DNA of 35,199 bases from NCBI RefSeq assembly GCF_000241345.1, contig NZ_BAED01000023.1:1-35199 (forward strand), read 5' to 3'. The translations under genes and the position numbers were made by a program. Positions 8,174 through 16,983 of the stretch are shown in pieces. The number at the start of each line of letters is the position of its first letter. Positions within the stretch are counted from its first letter, which is position 1. A model generated the notes under the pieces. It had not been told where the DNA came from. It searched no databases and was given only the letters and a program-made list of their open reading frames with translations. The stretch comes from Gordonia amarae NBRC 15530. GTDB lineage: Bacteria; Actinomycetota; Actinomycetes; Mycobacteriales; Mycobacteriaceae.

Positions 8174-9340
8174 GTGGCCGTCGACGCCGACGATTTTGCC
8201 GAGATCCTCGCCCAGGTCAAACAATTTGTCCGGTCAGTGGTCATGCCCCGTGAGGACGAGATCCTCGCGACGGACCGCATCCCGGACGACATCCGGGACC
8301 AGGCCAAGGAGATGGGCCTGTTCGGCTACGCCATCCCCGAGGAATGGGGCGGCATCGGCCTCGACCTCACGCAGGACGTCGAACTCGCGATGGAACTGGG
8401 CTACACGACGCTGTCGCTGCGCTCGATGTTCGGCACCAACAACGGCATCGCCGGGCAGGTGCTGGTCAACTTCGGCACCGACGAGCAGAAGAAGCGCTGG
8501 CTCGAACCCATCGCCTCGGGCGAGGTCGTCGCCTCGTTCGCGCTGACCGAGCCCGGCGCCGGGTCCAATCCGTCGGGCCTGCGCACCAAGGCTGAACTTG
8601 ACGGCGACGACTGGGTCATCAACGGCGAGAAGTGTTTCATCACCAACGCACCGAGCGCCGACCTGTTCGTCACCTTCGCCCGCACCCGCCCCGCCGACGC
8701 CGACGGTCCCGGCATCGCCGTGTTCCTGGTGCCCGCCGACACGCCCGGCGTCGAGGTGGGCCCCAAGGACGCCAAGATGGGCCAGGAGGGCGCCTGGACG
8801 GCGAGCATCAGCTTCACCGACGTGCGGGTTCCGGCGTCGGCGCTGGTCGGTGGCTCCGAGGATGTGGGTTACCGGGCCGCGATGATCTCGCTGGCCCGCG
8901 GTCGCGTGCACATCGCGGCCCTCGCCGTCGGCGCCGCCCAGCGCGCCCTCGATGAGTCGGTGGCCTACGCCGCCACCGCCACCCAGGGCGGCACCCCGAT
9001 CGGTGAGTTCCAGCTCGTGCAGGCGATGCTCGCCGACCAGCTGACCGGCGTGCTGGCCGGCCGCGCACTGGTCCGGGACTGCGCCCGCAAATGGGTGACC
9101 GAGGAGGACCGGCGCCTCGCGCCGTCGGCGGCCAAACTGTACTGCACCGAGATGGTCGGCAAGGTGGCCGATCTCGCGGTCCAGATCCACGGCGGCACAG
9201 GCTATATGCGCGGTGTGCCCGTCGAACGTATCTACCGGGATGTCCGGCTGTTGCGCCTCTACGAGGGCACCAGCGAGATCCAGCGCGTCATCCTCGGTTC
9301 CGGGCTCGTCAAGGCAGAACGCCGTAAGCAGAAGGGTTGA
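8174..9340 (+). CDS. Acyl-CoA dehydrogenase
   Basis: FAD-dependent acyl-CoA dehydrogenase, 388 residues, the usual length. It shows FALTEPGAGSNPSGL in the FAD/substrate-binding middle domain, INGEKCFITN, and the C-terminal helical domain with QIHGGTGYMRG. It ends with YEGTSEIQR, where E364 is the expected catalytic base. I start at GTG 8174 because AAAGGAG lies six bases upstream. A longer in-frame reading from 8090 adds a low-complexity leader without support. First gene of a four-gene beta-oxidation operon; the next gene begins 6 bases after its stop. The acyl substrate cannot be inferred. Confidence 0.93.
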   Translation: MAVDADDFAEILAQVKQFVRSVVMPREDEILATDRIPDDIRDQAKEMGLFGYAIPEEWGGIGLDLTQDVELAMELGYTTLSLRSMFGTNNGIAGQVLVNFGTDEQKKRWLEPIASGEVVASFALTEPGAGSNPSGLRTKAELDGDDWVINGEKCFITNAPSADLFVTFARTRPADADGPGIAVFLVPADTPGVEVGPKDAKMGQEGAWTASISFTDVRVPASALVGGSEDVGYRAAMISLARGRVHIAALAVGAAQRALDESVAYAATATQGGTPIGEFQLVQAMLADQLTGVLAGRALVRDCARKWVTEEDRRLAPSAAKLYCTEMVGKVADLAVQIHGGTGYMRGVPVERIYRDVRLLRLYEGTSEIQRVILGSGLVKAERRKQKG

Positions 9341-9346
9341 GAACAG

Positions 9347-10093
9347 ATGTCAGGAAACATTCTTTCGGGAAAGACCGCCGTGATCACCGGTGGTGCACAG
9401 GGACTCGGCTTCGCCATCGCTGAACGCTTTGTGGCAGAAGGTGCCCGGGTCGTCCTCGGTGACCTGAATCTTGACGCCACCAAGGAGGCCGTCGAGAAGC
9501 TCGGCGGCGCCGACGTGGCCGCCGCGGTGAAATGCGATGTGGTCAGCGGTGACGACATCGAAGCGCTGCTCGCCACCGCGCAGAGCACGTTCGGCGGTCT
9601 CGACATCATGGTCAACAACGCCGGAATCACCCGCGACGCCACCATGCGCACCATGACCGAGGAACAGTTCGACCAGGTGATCTCGGTCCACCTCAAGGGC
9701 ACCTGGCAGGGCCTGCGCAAGGCGTCGACCATCATGCGCGAACAGAAGTCCGGCGCCATCATCAACATCTCGTCCATCTCGGGCAAGGTGGGCATGGTCG
9801 GTCAGACCAACTACTCGGCCGCCAAGGCGGGCATCGTCGGTATGACCAAGGCCGCCGCCAAAGAGATGGCGCATCACGGCGTGCGGGTCAACGCGATTCA
9901 GCCGGGCCTGATCCGGTCGGCGATGACCGAAGCGCTGCCCGAACGTATCTGGAACGAGAAGGTCGCCCAGGTGCCGCTCGGCCGCGTCGGTGAGCCCAGT
10001 GAGATCGCCAGTGTGGCACTGTTCCTCGCCGGACCGGACTCGTCGTACATGACCGGCACCGTGCTGGAGGTGACCGGTGGCCGGTTCATCTGA
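9347..10093 (+). CDS. FabG-like SDR, probable 3-hydroxyacyl-CoA dehydrogenase
   Basis: Classical SDR of 248 residues with GGAQGLG at about 15-21, NNAG at 90-93, the catalytic Ser near 142-145 and Y156/K160, then the PGLIRSAM region. The D at the end of beta-2 (LGDLN) points to NAD(H). It closely resembles 3-oxoacyl-ACP reductases, but between an acyl-CoA dehydrogenase and a thiolase it more likely oxidises 3-hydroxyacyl-CoA. AGAAGGG precedes the ATG at 9347. Its end overlaps the start of the thiolase gene. Confidence 0.9.
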   Translation: MSGNILSGKTAVITGGAQGLGFAIAERFVAEGARVVLGDLNLDATKEAVEKLGGADVAAAVKCDVVSGDDIEALLATAQSTFGGLDIMVNNAGITRDATMRTMTEEQFDQVISVHLKGTWQGLRKASTIMREQKSGAIINISSISGKVGMVGQTNYSAAKAGIVGMTKAAAKEMAHHGVRVNAIQPGLIRSAMTEALPERIWNEKVAQVPLGRVGEPSEIASVALFLAGPDSSYMTGTVLEVTGGRFI

Positions 10094-11312
10094 CAGCGTG
10101 CGGACGGCCGTCATCTGCGAACCCGTCCGCAGCCCGATCGGGCGGTACGGGGGAATGTTCAAGTCCCTCACCGCCGTCGAGCTCGGCGTGGCGGTGCTGC
10201 GGGGACTGATGGACCGCACCGGCATCGCGCCGGACGCCGTCGAGGATGTGATCCTCGGGCACTGCTACCCCAGCAGCGAGGCGCCGGCCATCGGCCGCGT
10301 TGTCGCGCTCGACGCCGGACTGCCGATCACGGTGCCCGGCATGCAGATCGACCGCCGCTGCGGTTCCGGACTGCAGGCGGTCATCCAGGCGGCGATGCAG
10401 GTGGCCACCGGCCAGAACGACCTGGTGGTGGCCGGCGGTGCCGAGTCCATGAGCAATGTGGTGTTCATCTCCAGTGATATGCGCTGGGGCGGAGCACGAT
10501 CCGGTGTCCAGGTGCACGACGGCCTGGCCCGGGGCCGGGTCACCGCGGGCGGCAAGAACTATCCCGTAGCCGGTGGGATGATCGAGACCGCCGAGAACCT
10601 GCGCCGCGAGTACCGAATCTCCCGGCAGGAGCAGGACGAGCTGGCCGTGCTCTCGCATCAGCGGGCCGCGGGCGCCCAGGCAGACGGGCTGCTGGTCGAC
10701 GAGATCATCCCGGTCACGGTCACCGGCCGTAAAGATTCCCAGGTGATCTCGGTCGACGAACATCCGCGCGCCGACACCACCGTCGAATCGCTGTCGACGC
10801 TGCGCCCGATCATGGGCAGGCAGGACCCCGACGCCACCGTCACCGCCGGCAACGCCAGCGGCCAGAACGACGCCGCGTCGATGTGCATCGTCACCACGCC
10901 CGAGAAGGCTGCCGAACTCGGCCTGCGTCCTCTGGTGAGGCTGGTGTCGTGGGGTGTGGCCGGTGTCGAACCCAAGATCATGGGCATCGGTCCGGTACCG
11001 GCGACCGCCGCCGCGCTGGGCCGGGCCGGGCTGGAACTGTCCGACATCGACCTGATCGAACTCAACGAGGCCTTCGCCGCACAGGCCATCGCGTGCATGC
11101 GGGAATGGAACTTCGGCGAGAAGGACCTCGACCGCACCAACGTGCTCGGGTCCGGGATCTCACTCGGCCACCCGGTCGGCGCCACCGGTGGCCGGATGCT
11201 CGCCACGTTGGCGCGGCAGATGCAGTCTCGTGGCGCGCGGTACGGACTGGAGACGATGTGCATCGGCGGTGGGCAGGGGCTGGCCGCCGTCTTCGAACGA
11301 GTTGGGGACTGA
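10077..11312 (+). CDS. Acetyl-CoA C-acyltransferase (thiolase)
   Basis: Thiolase of 411 residues. The nucleophile is C95 in [28 protein letters not shown] and the C-terminal CIGGGQG supply the remaining active-site motifs. It cleaves a 3-ketoacyl-CoA with free CoA, the last step of the operon's beta-oxidation cycle. I start at GTG 10077, 6 bases after GGAGG, which overlaps the SDR gene by 17 bases. GTG 10098 would give a more typical N-terminus ([13 protein letters not shown]) but has no ribosome binding site, so the start is uncertain by seven codons. The stop is one base before the next ATG. Confidence 0.93.
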   Translation: MAGSSDSVRTAVICEPVRSPIGRYGGMFKSLTAVELGVAVLRGLMDRTGIAPDAVEDVILGHCYPSSEAPAIGRVVALDAGLPITVPGMQIDRRCGSGLQAVIQAAMQVATGQNDLVVAGGAESMSNVVFISSDMRWGGARSGVQVHDGLARGRVTAGGKNYPVAGGMIETAENLRREYRISRQEQDELAVLSHQRAAGAQADGLLVDEIIPVTVTGRKDSQVISVDEHPRADTTVESLSTLRPIMGRQDPDATVTAGNASGQNDAASMCIVTTPEKAAELGLRPLVRLVSWGVAGVEPKIMGIGPVPATAAALGRAGLELSDIDLIELNEAFAAQAIACMREWNFGEKDLDRTNVLGSGISLGHPVGATGGRMLATLARQMQSRGARYGLETMCIGGGQGLAAVFERVGD

Positions 11313-11313
11313 C

Positions 11314-12507
11314 ATGGCAACGCTCGCACAGACACTCGGGCTGACCGATGTTCAGCAGGAAATCGTCAGCAATGTCCGGCGATTCGTCGACAAAGAGGTC
11401 ATTCCCGTTGCCTCGCAACTGGAGAAGACCGACACCTACCCACAGGACATCGTCGACAAGATGGCCGAGATGGGGCTGTTCGGGCTGATGATCCCCGAGG
11501 AATACGGCGGCATCGGTGAGTCGCTGCTCACCTACGCGCTGTGCGTCGAGGAGCTCGCGCGCGGCTGGATGAGTGTGTCCGGGGTGATCAACACCCATTT
11601 CATCGTCGCTTACATGATCCGGCAGCACGGCACCGACGAGCAGAAGCGGAACTACCTGCCGCGCATGGCCGCCGGTGAACTGCGGGGCGCATTCTCGATG
11701 TCGGAGCCGGAACTCGGATCCGACGTCGCGGCCATCCGCACCAAGGCCCGGCGCGACGAAGACGGCCACTACCGGATCGACGGCCAGAAGATGTGGCTGA
11801 CCAACGGTGGCAGCTCGTCGCTGGTGGCGGTGCTGGTGCGCACCGACGACGACCTGACCAAGAAGCATCGCGGCCTCAGCACGTTCCTGATCGAGAAGAC
11901 CCCCGGATTCGGTGAGGTCGCACCAGGACTCACCATCCCCGGCAAGATCGACAAGATGGGCTACAAGGGCATCGACACCACCGAGATGGTGTTCGACGGC
12001 TTCACCACCTCAGCCGACAATATCCTCGGCGGGCAGCCGGGCCAGGGCTTCTTCCACATGATGGACGGTGTGGAGGTGGGCCGGGTGAATGTGTCGGCCC
12101 GCGCCTGCGGTGTGGGACAGCGGGCGTTCGAACTCGCGATCCGGTACGCGCAGCAGCGCAGCACTTTCGGCAAGCCGATCGCCCAGCATCAGGCCATCGC
12201 CTTCCAGCTCGCCGAGATGGCCACGAAAGTCGAAGCGGCACACCTGATGATGGTCAACGCCGCCCGGCTCAAGGATTCCGGCGAACGCAACGACGTCGCC
12301 GCCGGTATGGCCAAGTACATGACCAGCGAGCTGTGCGCCGAGGTCACCCAGCAGAGCTTCCGCATCCACGGCGGGTACGGGTATTCCAAGGAGTACGAGA
12401 TCGAACGCCTCATGCGGGATGCGCCGTTCCTCCTGATCGGTGAGGGCACCAGCGAGATCCAGAAGCAGATCATCTCCAAACGTCTGCTCGCCGAATACAA
12501 ACTGTAG
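11314..12507 (+). CDS. Acyl-CoA dehydrogenase
   Basis: Second acyl-CoA dehydrogenase of the operon, 397 residues. Motifs: FSMSEPELGSDVAAI, IDGQKMWLTNGG, RSTFGKPIAQHQ, RIHGGYGYSKEYEIER and the terminal GEGTSEIQ with the probable catalytic base E377. It resembles short- or branched-chain acyl-CoA dehydrogenases and is clearly different from the first gene's product, so the two probably act at different steps or as distinct homotetramers. The ATG at 11314 follows the thiolase stop by one base. A longer upstream reading inside the thiolase gene is rejected. The operon ends at the hairpin at 12511-12557. Confidence 0.93.
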   Translation: MATLAQTLGLTDVQQEIVSNVRRFVDKEVIPVASQLEKTDTYPQDIVDKMAEMGLFGLMIPEEYGGIGESLLTYALCVEELARGWMSVSGVINTHFIVAYMIRQHGTDEQKRNYLPRMAAGELRGAFSMSEPELGSDVAAIRTKARRDEDGHYRIDGQKMWLTNGGSSSLVAVLVRTDDDLTKKHRGLSTFLIEKTPGFGEVAPGLTIPGKIDKMGYKGIDTTEMVFDGFTTSADNILGGQPGQGFFHMMDGVEVGRVNVSARACGVGQRAFELAIRYAQQRSTFGKPIAQHQAIAFQLAEMATKVEAAHLMMVNAARLKDSGERNDVAAGMAKYMTSELCAEVTQQSFRIHGGYGYSKEYEIERLMRDAPFLLIGEGTSEIQKQIISKRLLAEYKL

Positions 12508-12510
12508 GAA

Positions 12511-12557
12511 CCCTTTCCGCCGGTTGGACCCCCCTTTCGCCTCAACCGGCGAAAGGG
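12511..12557. terminator. Hairpin between convergent genes, likely bidirectional terminator
   Basis: Arms CCCTTTCCGCCGGTTG (12511-12526) and CAACCGGCGAAAGGG (12543-12557) pair with one bulged base around a 16-base loop. It lies between the acyl-CoA dehydrogenase stop and the convergent kinase-like gene stop. Its core CGCCGGTTG is also the outer arm of the dispersed palindromic element, so it may be a truncated copy. There is no T-tract. Confidence 0.65.
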
Positions 12558-12566
12558 TGCGTCCCC

Positions 12567-13715
12567 TCAACGGGAGACGAGGGAGCGCAGGACGGTGAAG
12601 CTGTCGTGGGCGGCGACGGCGGCGACCGCGCGTTCGACACCCACGCGGGAGATCTCGAACGACTGCATGCGGTCACCGGCCTCGGCGGTACAGACGAAGG
12701 CGAGCCAGGGCTCGGTGATCGCGGCCTGATACAGCGTCCACGTGCGCTCGCCGTCGACGTCGACACCGAGTTCACCGAGCCGGGTGACATAGCGCCGTAC
12801 CAGGTCCCGCTCGATCCGACGTGCCTCGTCGGCCTCGACAGAGGCGGTGACGAAGTACGCGACATCCCGGATACCCGGCCAGGTCATCGCGACCTGCCAG
12901 TCGAGGAAGCCGGGGCAGCCGTTCTCGAAGAACAGATTTCCCAGATGGGTGTCGCCGTGAATCAGAGTGCGCGGCTGTGATGTCCAGAACGCGTCGATGT
13001 CGGCGCTGCGTTCGAAGAAGATGCGGCAGGCGCGTTTCTGGTCGTCAGGAATGATGGCGGCGGTGTGGCCGGTGATGTTGCCGATGAATTTGCGCCGGAT
13101 CAGGTCGCCGAGGCGGATCTCGGCGGGGGAGCGGTGGGCGAGCTGCCGCAGGTCGCCGTCGAAGCGGTCGGAGTTCCAGAACCGGGCATGCAGACCGGCG
13201 AGAGCGTCGACCACCGCCTCGGCCTCGGCCGCGGTGACCGAGTCGACGACCGTGCGGAACTCGGCTGTGGCGGACAGGTCTTCGAGAAGCAGGATGCTGC
13301 GTCGGCGCAGTCTGTCCTCCCGGGCCAGATAGCAGCGCGGTGTGCGGACCGGGGGATCGTCGCCGAATGCCTTATATGCGAGCACCTCTTTGGTGCCGAG
13401 GCGGAACACGTGCATCAGCACATGCTGCAGATAGTTGCGGGGCGGGAACTTCGCGAACAACGACTCGGGTAGCCGGCCATCCGACGTCACCTCGATGCGG
13501 GCCCGATTGGCGGTGCCCGAATGGGCGTCGACGACGGTGACCGAGCCGATCGCGCCGGTGGGCAGTCCCAGCTCACCCGCCAGCCATGACGCCGTGATCT
13601 GCTTCTCGTGCAACGGCACCTCGGTCCCGAACGGGATCGTCCGGTCGGCGGCCGCCCGGAACGCCTCGCCGACGACCAGACCGATGCTTTGCGCGGTCAC
13701 CAGAAACGACGGCAC
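12567..13715 (-). CDS. APH/ecdysteroid-kinase-like phosphotransferase
   Basis: Protein-kinase-fold small-molecule phosphotransferase of 382 residues. The catalytic loop HGDTHLGN is at 253-260 and the metal-binding Asp at D272 in LDWQ. SILLLEDLS forms part of the N-lobe hinge region. It starts at GTG 13715 after AGGAG. Proteins of this group in mycobacteria are usually annotated as phosphotransferase or DUF1679-like, and the acceptor is unknown. It is the last gene of the minus-strand series that starts with the TetR regulator, 51 bases after the Pro-rich membrane protein, so it may phosphorylate a hydroxylated product of that pathway (inference). Antibiotic resistance is not implied. Confidence 0.85.
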   Translation of the reverse strand: MPSFLVTAQSIGLVVGEAFRAAADRTIPFGTEVPLHEKQITASWLAGELGLPTGAIGSVTVVDAHSGTANRARIEVTSDGRLPESLFAKFPPRNYLQHVLMHVFRLGTKEVLAYKAFGDDPPVRTPRCYLAREDRLRRRSILLLEDLSATAEFRTVVDSVTAAEAEAVVDALAGLHARFWNSDRFDGDLRQLAHRSPAEIRLGDLIRRKFIGNITGHTAAIIPDDQKRACRIFFERSADIDAFWTSQPRTLIHGDTHLGNLFFENGCPGFLDWQVAMTWPGIRDVAYFVTASVEADEARRIERDLVRRYVTRLGELGVDVDGERTWTLYQAAITEPWLAFVCTAEAGDRMQSFEISRVGVERAVAAVAAHDSFTVLRSLVSR

Positions 13716-13765
13716 GGGTGTTCTCCTCTTTCACGGTTGCTGTCAACGGTTGGTGTGCGCGGCTG

Positions 13766-14311
13766 CTACGGTGCGGCCGGCTGCGGCGCCGGAGTGGTCG
13801 GCTGAGCCACCGGCTTCTGGGATTGGGTGGCCGGCGTACCCGCGGGCTGCGTACCGCTCGGAGTCGGGGACTGCTGCTCCTTGGCCTGGGCGGCGGCCTT
13901 CTCGCGGGCCTCGCGTTCCTCCTTGTTGCGCACCAGTTCCCGGAATCCGATGCGGTCGAGGTGGGACTTGGGCTGGACGCCCCATTCGGTCTTGGCGGTG
14001 TTGCGGCCGGTGCCCTCACCGGGACCACCGAACGGCGGGCCCTCGATCGGGTGCGGGTACTTGCATTCGGCCTTCTCGTCGTTCCAGCGCACCTTCATGA
14101 ACTCGTCGCAGATCTCGGTCAGAGACAGCGTCGGCGCGCCGTACCAGATCGCCAGCACCGGGACGGTGAACGCGCCCTCGATGACGAGACCGAACAGGCA
14201 GATGATGATGAAACGCTTGAGCCACTTGTGCATCCGGGCGAATGCGGGGGTGGTGCCCTGGGGGAGTTCCTTGTCGGCCTCGGTGTCGGCCGCAGCGGAG
14301 TTCTTGCTCAT
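13766..14311 (-). CDS. Membrane-anchored protein with Pro/Ala/Thr-rich tail, unknown function
   Basis: I do not recognise a family. The 181-residue protein has a polar N-terminus, one strong membrane segment at about 33-58, a middle region with two cysteines (C68 in EICDEF and C83 in AECKYPHP), a charged helical stretch at about 122-145 and a Pro/Ala/Thr/Gln-rich tail (148-181). The middle and tail probably lie on one side of the membrane. AGGAA precedes the ATG at 14311. It follows the paralogous membrane protein by about 50 bases and so is likely a further subunit or partner of that complex. The two cysteines could form a disulfide or bind metal. No CxxCH heme motif is present. Confidence 0.8.
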   Translation of the reverse strand: MSKNSAAADTEADKELPQGTTPAFARMHKWLKRFIIICLFGLVIEGAFTVPVLAIWYGAPTLSLTEICDEFMKVRWNDEKAECKYPHPIEGPPFGGPGEGTGRNTAKTEWGVQPKSHLDRIGFRELVRNKEEREAREKAAAQAKEQQSPTPSGTQPAGTPATQSQKPVAQPTTPAPQPAAP

Positions 14312-14337
14312 GATGGGTTCCTAGGGGTCTCAGTCGG

Positions 14338-14367
14338 CGTTCGATCAGTCTGCGTTCGATCAGTCTG
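14338..14367. repeat. 15-bp perfect tandem duplication at the end of the membrane protein gene
   Basis: CGTTCGATCAGTCTG occurs twice in direct succession (14338-14352 and 14353-14367). The second copy covers the minus-strand stop codon of the gene ending at 14360. It looks like a recent slippage event that left the reading frame of the gene unaffected. Confidence 0.85.
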
Positions 14368-15088
14368 CGAAGATTTCGCGGTTGACCGTGTGCAGGTAGG
14401 GGATGGCCAGGAATGGCGTGATGTAGAAGATGTCGAATGCCCACCAGCCGACCACCGGTGCGATGGTGCCGTCGAAGCGGATGTCGGCGTACATGGTCAT
14501 GTTGACCACATAGCCCACCCAGATCACCACCCCCATCCAGCAGGTCACGATCAGCCACTGATGACCCCAGCGTTTCATCTGCAGGAAGGCGATGCCGGCG
14601 GCGATGCGCATCGGGAACACCACGAACACACACGCGATCTCCCAGCCTTTCTCGCCGGGGGCGGAGGTGCCGCCGATGAACAGCGAGTTGTATTCCCAGA
14701 AGTAGCCGTTGTCGGCGTAATTGCCCCAGGCGGTGAAGAACACCCGGTTGAGGATCGAGTGGTTGGCCATCAGGTCCAGACCCCACCCGATGCTGTTGAT
14801 GAAGGCGTCGAGGATCACCAGGTAGCCGATGAGGGTGACCATGATCGGCCGCACCGACATTCCCGACCGTCCCGCCTTGCGTTGCAGGTAGAGACCGCGC
14901 AGGAACATGGGCAGCCCGATGATGCCGAACACCATCGTGCCCATGAAGGCGGTGCCGGCGATCAGCCATTTGTCGGCCTGCCGCTGGGCGAGTGTGCTTT
15001 CCTCTTCGTGCTGGTTGTAGGACAGCCCGCCCGACGTCGGGCTGGTCATGACGCCGCCGGCGCCACTTCCGTTGCGTGTGAAGGCCAT
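14360..15088 (-). CDS. Multi-pass membrane protein of unknown family, paralogue B
   Basis: Uncharacterised membrane protein of 242 residues, strongly similar along its length to the product of 15271-15996. About five membrane segments (near 41-65, 82-107, 150-171, 179-201 and 207-234) follow a polar N-terminus with QHEEES. Residues kept in both paralogues include H27, H110 (NHS), H177 (WGHQW), H234 (LHTVNREIF), D126 in WGNYADNG, E147 in PGEKGWE and C184. These are candidates for metal binding or catalysis. The gene sits 4 bases after a 45-residue membrane peptide gene. The pairing with NorQ/NorD-like genes suggests an enzyme complex whose cofactor needs ATP-driven maturation (inference). It is not recognisably NorB, PmoA or PmoC. 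Confidence 0.85.
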   Translation of the reverse strand: MAFTRNGSGAGGVMTSPTSGGLSYNQHEEESTLAQRQADKWLIAGTAFMGTMVFGIIGLPMFLRGLYLQRKAGRSGMSVRPIMVTLIGYLVILDAFINSIGWGLDLMANHSILNRVFFTAWGNYADNGYFWEYNSLFIGGTSAPGEKGWEIACVFVVFPMRIAAGIAFLQMKRWGHQWLIVTCWMGVVIWVGYVVNMTMYADIRFDGTIAPVVGWWAFDIFYITPFLAIPYLHTVNREIFAD

Positions 15089-15092
15089 GGCG

Positions 15093-15230
15093 TCAGTTCC
15101 ACCAGCCGCGCTGGAACGACCAGACCAGTTGCAGGATGAACATCGACAGCAGGAACCCGTAGATGGTGATCTGGAAGACGATCAGGGCCCGCTTGCGGTC
15201 GCGGTCCTGTTTGTTGAGGGGTGCGTTCAC
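15093..15230 (-). CDS. 45-residue single-pass membrane peptide
   Basis: Small gene between the two paralogous membrane protein genes. GTG at 15230 is preceded by a clear AGGAG seven bases upstream (complement of 15238-15242). The peptide has a charged head (NKQDRDRKR), one hydrophobic helix (about 15-38) and a Trp-rich end (RGWWN). It ends 4 bases before the next ATG. Spacing, ribosome binding site and composition all support a real gene; such peptides are often accessory subunits of membrane oxidoreductases. The function is unknown. Confidence 0.75.
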   Translation of the reverse strand: MNAPLNKQDRDRKRALIVFQITIYGFLLSMFILQLVWSFQRGWWN

Positions 15231-15270
15231 GGGAAGCTCCTAGAGAGTACGAAAGATGATGGTGGACAGG

Positions 15271-15996
15271 TCAATCGGAGAAGATCTCGCGATTGACCGT
15301 GTGCAGGAACGGCAATGCCAGGAATGGGGTGATGAACATGATGTCGTAGGCCCACCAGCCGAGCACCGGGAGGATGGTGCCGTCGAAGCGCAGGTCGGCG
15401 TACATGGTCATGTTGGAGATGTAGCCGATCCACAGCACCACCCCGAACCAGCAGGTGACGGTGAGCCACTGGTGTCCCCAGCGTTTCATCTGCAGGAAGG
15501 CGATCGCGGCGGCCACCCGCATCGGGAAGACGACGAAGATACCGACTGCCTCCCAGCCCTTTTCTCCGGGTGCCGACGCGCCGCCGATATACAGGTCGTT
15601 GTACTGCCAGAAGTAGGCACCGTTGTCGGCGTAGTTGCCCCACGCGGTGAAGAACACCCGGTCGAGCAGTGAGTGGCTGGCGAGGAAGTCCAGTGCCCAG
15701 CCGACGGTGTTGAGGAAGCCGTCGAGGATCACCAGATAGCCGATCAGGGTGACCAGCAGCGGCCGGACGGTGAGCCCCTCCTGCTGCGCTTTCCGGGACA
15801 GGTGCAGCCCGTACAGGAACAGCGGCAACCCGATCAGGCCGAGCAGGTAGGTGCCCATGAACGCGGTGCCCGCGATCATCCACAGGTCCGACTTGCGTTG
15901 CGCCTTGCGGCTTTCCTCTTCGTGCTGGTCGTAGGTGAGACCCGTAGTGCGCGAGTCGGCCTTCTCGTCCTTTTTGCGGGAGATCTGGAAACTCAT
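15271..15996 (-). CDS. Multi-pass membrane protein of unknown family, paralogue A
   Basis: Uncharacterised membrane protein of 241 residues and close paralogue of the 14360-15088 product; I judge well over half of positions identical. The polar N-terminus carries QHEEES. Membrane segments are near 39-63, 80-105, 148-169, 177-199 and 205-232. Conserved polar residues are H25, H108, H175, H232, D124 (GNYADNG), E145 (PGEKGWE), D201, D205, D218 and C182. The connecting loop between segments 2 and 3, rich in Trp, Tyr and Asn, is the best conserved part and probably forms the active or assembly site. It is separated from the ATPase gene by a copy of the dispersed palindrome. The two copies probably form a heteromer. 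Confidence 0.85.
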   Translation of the reverse strand: MSFQISRKKDEKADSRTTGLTYDQHEEESRKAQRKSDLWMIAGTAFMGTYLLGLIGLPLFLYGLHLSRKAQQEGLTVRPLLVTLIGYLVILDGFLNTVGWALDFLASHSLLDRVFFTAWGNYADNGAYFWQYNDLYIGGASAPGEKGWEAVGIFVVFPMRVAAAIAFLQMKRWGHQWLTVTCWFGVVLWIGYISNMTMYADLRFDGTILPVLGWWAYDIMFITPFLALPFLHTVNREIFSD

Positions 15997-16060
15997 GTCA
16001 GTTCCTGCCTTCCGGCTCGCGCACTACTGCGCTGATGGACGTGTGACGAGCCGCCCCGTC

Positions 16061-16175
16061 GTTGGTTGAGGTGTGACGAGCCGCTAGGCGAGGAGCCTCG
16101 AAACCCGGTGAGATGACGTTGTCGCCTTGCGAGGTTTCGAGGTTCGTCGCCAGCGCTCCTCGCACCTCAACCAGC
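16061..16175. repeat. Dispersed palindromic element, copy 2 (degenerate)
   Basis: Outer arms GTTGGTTGAGGTG (from 16061) and CACCTCAACCAGC (to 16175), inner arms CCTCGAAACC (16096-16105) and GGTTTCGAGG (16133-16142). It is more diverged than the other copies. A 14-base direct repeat, GTGTGACGAGCCGC, occurs at 16041-16054 and 16071-16084. The element lies inside the presumed operon between the ATPase and paralogue A, where it could attenuate or separate transcription. Confidence 0.8.
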
Positions 16176-16191
16176 GGGGGGACCGATGCGA

Positions 16192-16983
16192 TCATGCAGA
16201 TGTTCCCGACAGGTGGGCGGTGGCGATCTCGTAGAGGCCCTCGTGGATGGCGCCGTCGCTGCTGAGTGGGGCGAGGATGCAGGCCTGGGCGGCGGTCAGC
16301 TCGTCGGCGCCGGCGGCGATGAACCGGGCGGCGGCCACCAGGGTGCGGGTCGACGGCGGCTCGAAATGGAAGGCGTCATCGGCCTGCCGGATGCTCAACG
16401 CGCAGTTGACGAGCCGCTGAGCGACGTCGGCGCCCACACCGGCCTCGGTCATCAGCACCTCGGCTTCACGCTGCGGCGGCAGGTACGTCATCGGGACCGT
16501 GACGAACCGCTGCCGGAACGACGGTTTGAGGTCCTTGAGCGAACTCCGGTAGGCCGGGTTGTAGGAGCACACCAGCATGAAACTCTCTGGTGCGTGCAGG
16601 GTTTCGCCTGCCCGGTCCAGGAACAGGGTGCGCCGGTGATCGGTCAGCGAGTGCAGGATGGCCAGCGAGTCGTGCCGGGCCTCCACCACCTCGTCGAGGT
16701 AGCAGATCGCCCCGGTCTTGACCGCTTTGGTGAGCGGTCCGTCGACCCACACCACGTCACCGCCGGTGACCATGAACCGGCCGACGAGGTCGGCGCTGGT
16801 GAGGTCGTCGTGGCAGCTGATGGTGATCACCTCGCGGCCCAGCAGTTGTCCCATGTGTTCGACGAAGCGGGTCTTGCCGCACCCGGTGGGGCCGGTGAGC
16901 ATCACCGGCATGTGCTGGGCGTAGGCCCATTCGAACAGTTGCACTTCGCTGCCGTTGGAGAAGTACAGGTCGTTGCTTGTCAT
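16192..16983 (-). CDS. CbbQ/NirQ/NorQ/GpvN-type AAA+ ATPase
   Basis: MoxR-type AAA+ chaperone of 263 residues. Walker A is GPTGCGKT at 31-38, Walker B ICYLDEV at 93-99, and sensor 1 CSYNP at 139-143 is followed by the family's LKPSFRQRF. The LTSADLVGRF segment is typical of CbbQ/NorQ. Family members form hexamers and, with a VWA partner (CbbO/NorD), insert metal into or remodel target enzymes such as NO reductase or Rubisco. The ATG at 16983 overlaps the stop of the VWA gene (ATGA), showing translational coupling. The presumed target is the downstream membrane protein pair (inference). A longer reading upstream overlaps the VWA gene and is rejected. Confidence 0.92.
   Translation of the reverse strand: MTSNDLYFSNGSEVQLFEWAYAQHMPVMLTGPTGCGKTRFVEHMGQLLGREVITISCHDDLTSADLVGRFMVTGGDVVWVDGPLTKAVKTGAICYLDEVVEARHDSLAILHSLTDHRRTLFLDRAGETLHAPESFMLVCSYNPAYRSSLKDLKPSFRQRFVTVPMTYLPPQREAEVLMTEAGVGADVAQRLVNCALSIRQADDAFHFEPPSTRTLVAAARFIAAGADELTAAQACILAPLSSDGAIHEGLYEIATAHLSGTSA

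Noticed and set aside
12567..13715. Aminoglycoside resistance gene
   Set aside because: Only the general APH catalytic loop is shared; length, context and the N-terminal half fit the ecdysteroid-kinase-like catabolic group better.
14360..15996. Membrane proteins A and B as NO reductase, particulate monooxygenase or AveC-like spirocyclase subunits
   Set aside because: No NorB/NorC heme motifs and no recognisable PmoA/PmoC ligand motifs. The AveC resemblance is limited to general topology and a few aromatic residues in one loop, which I cannot verify.
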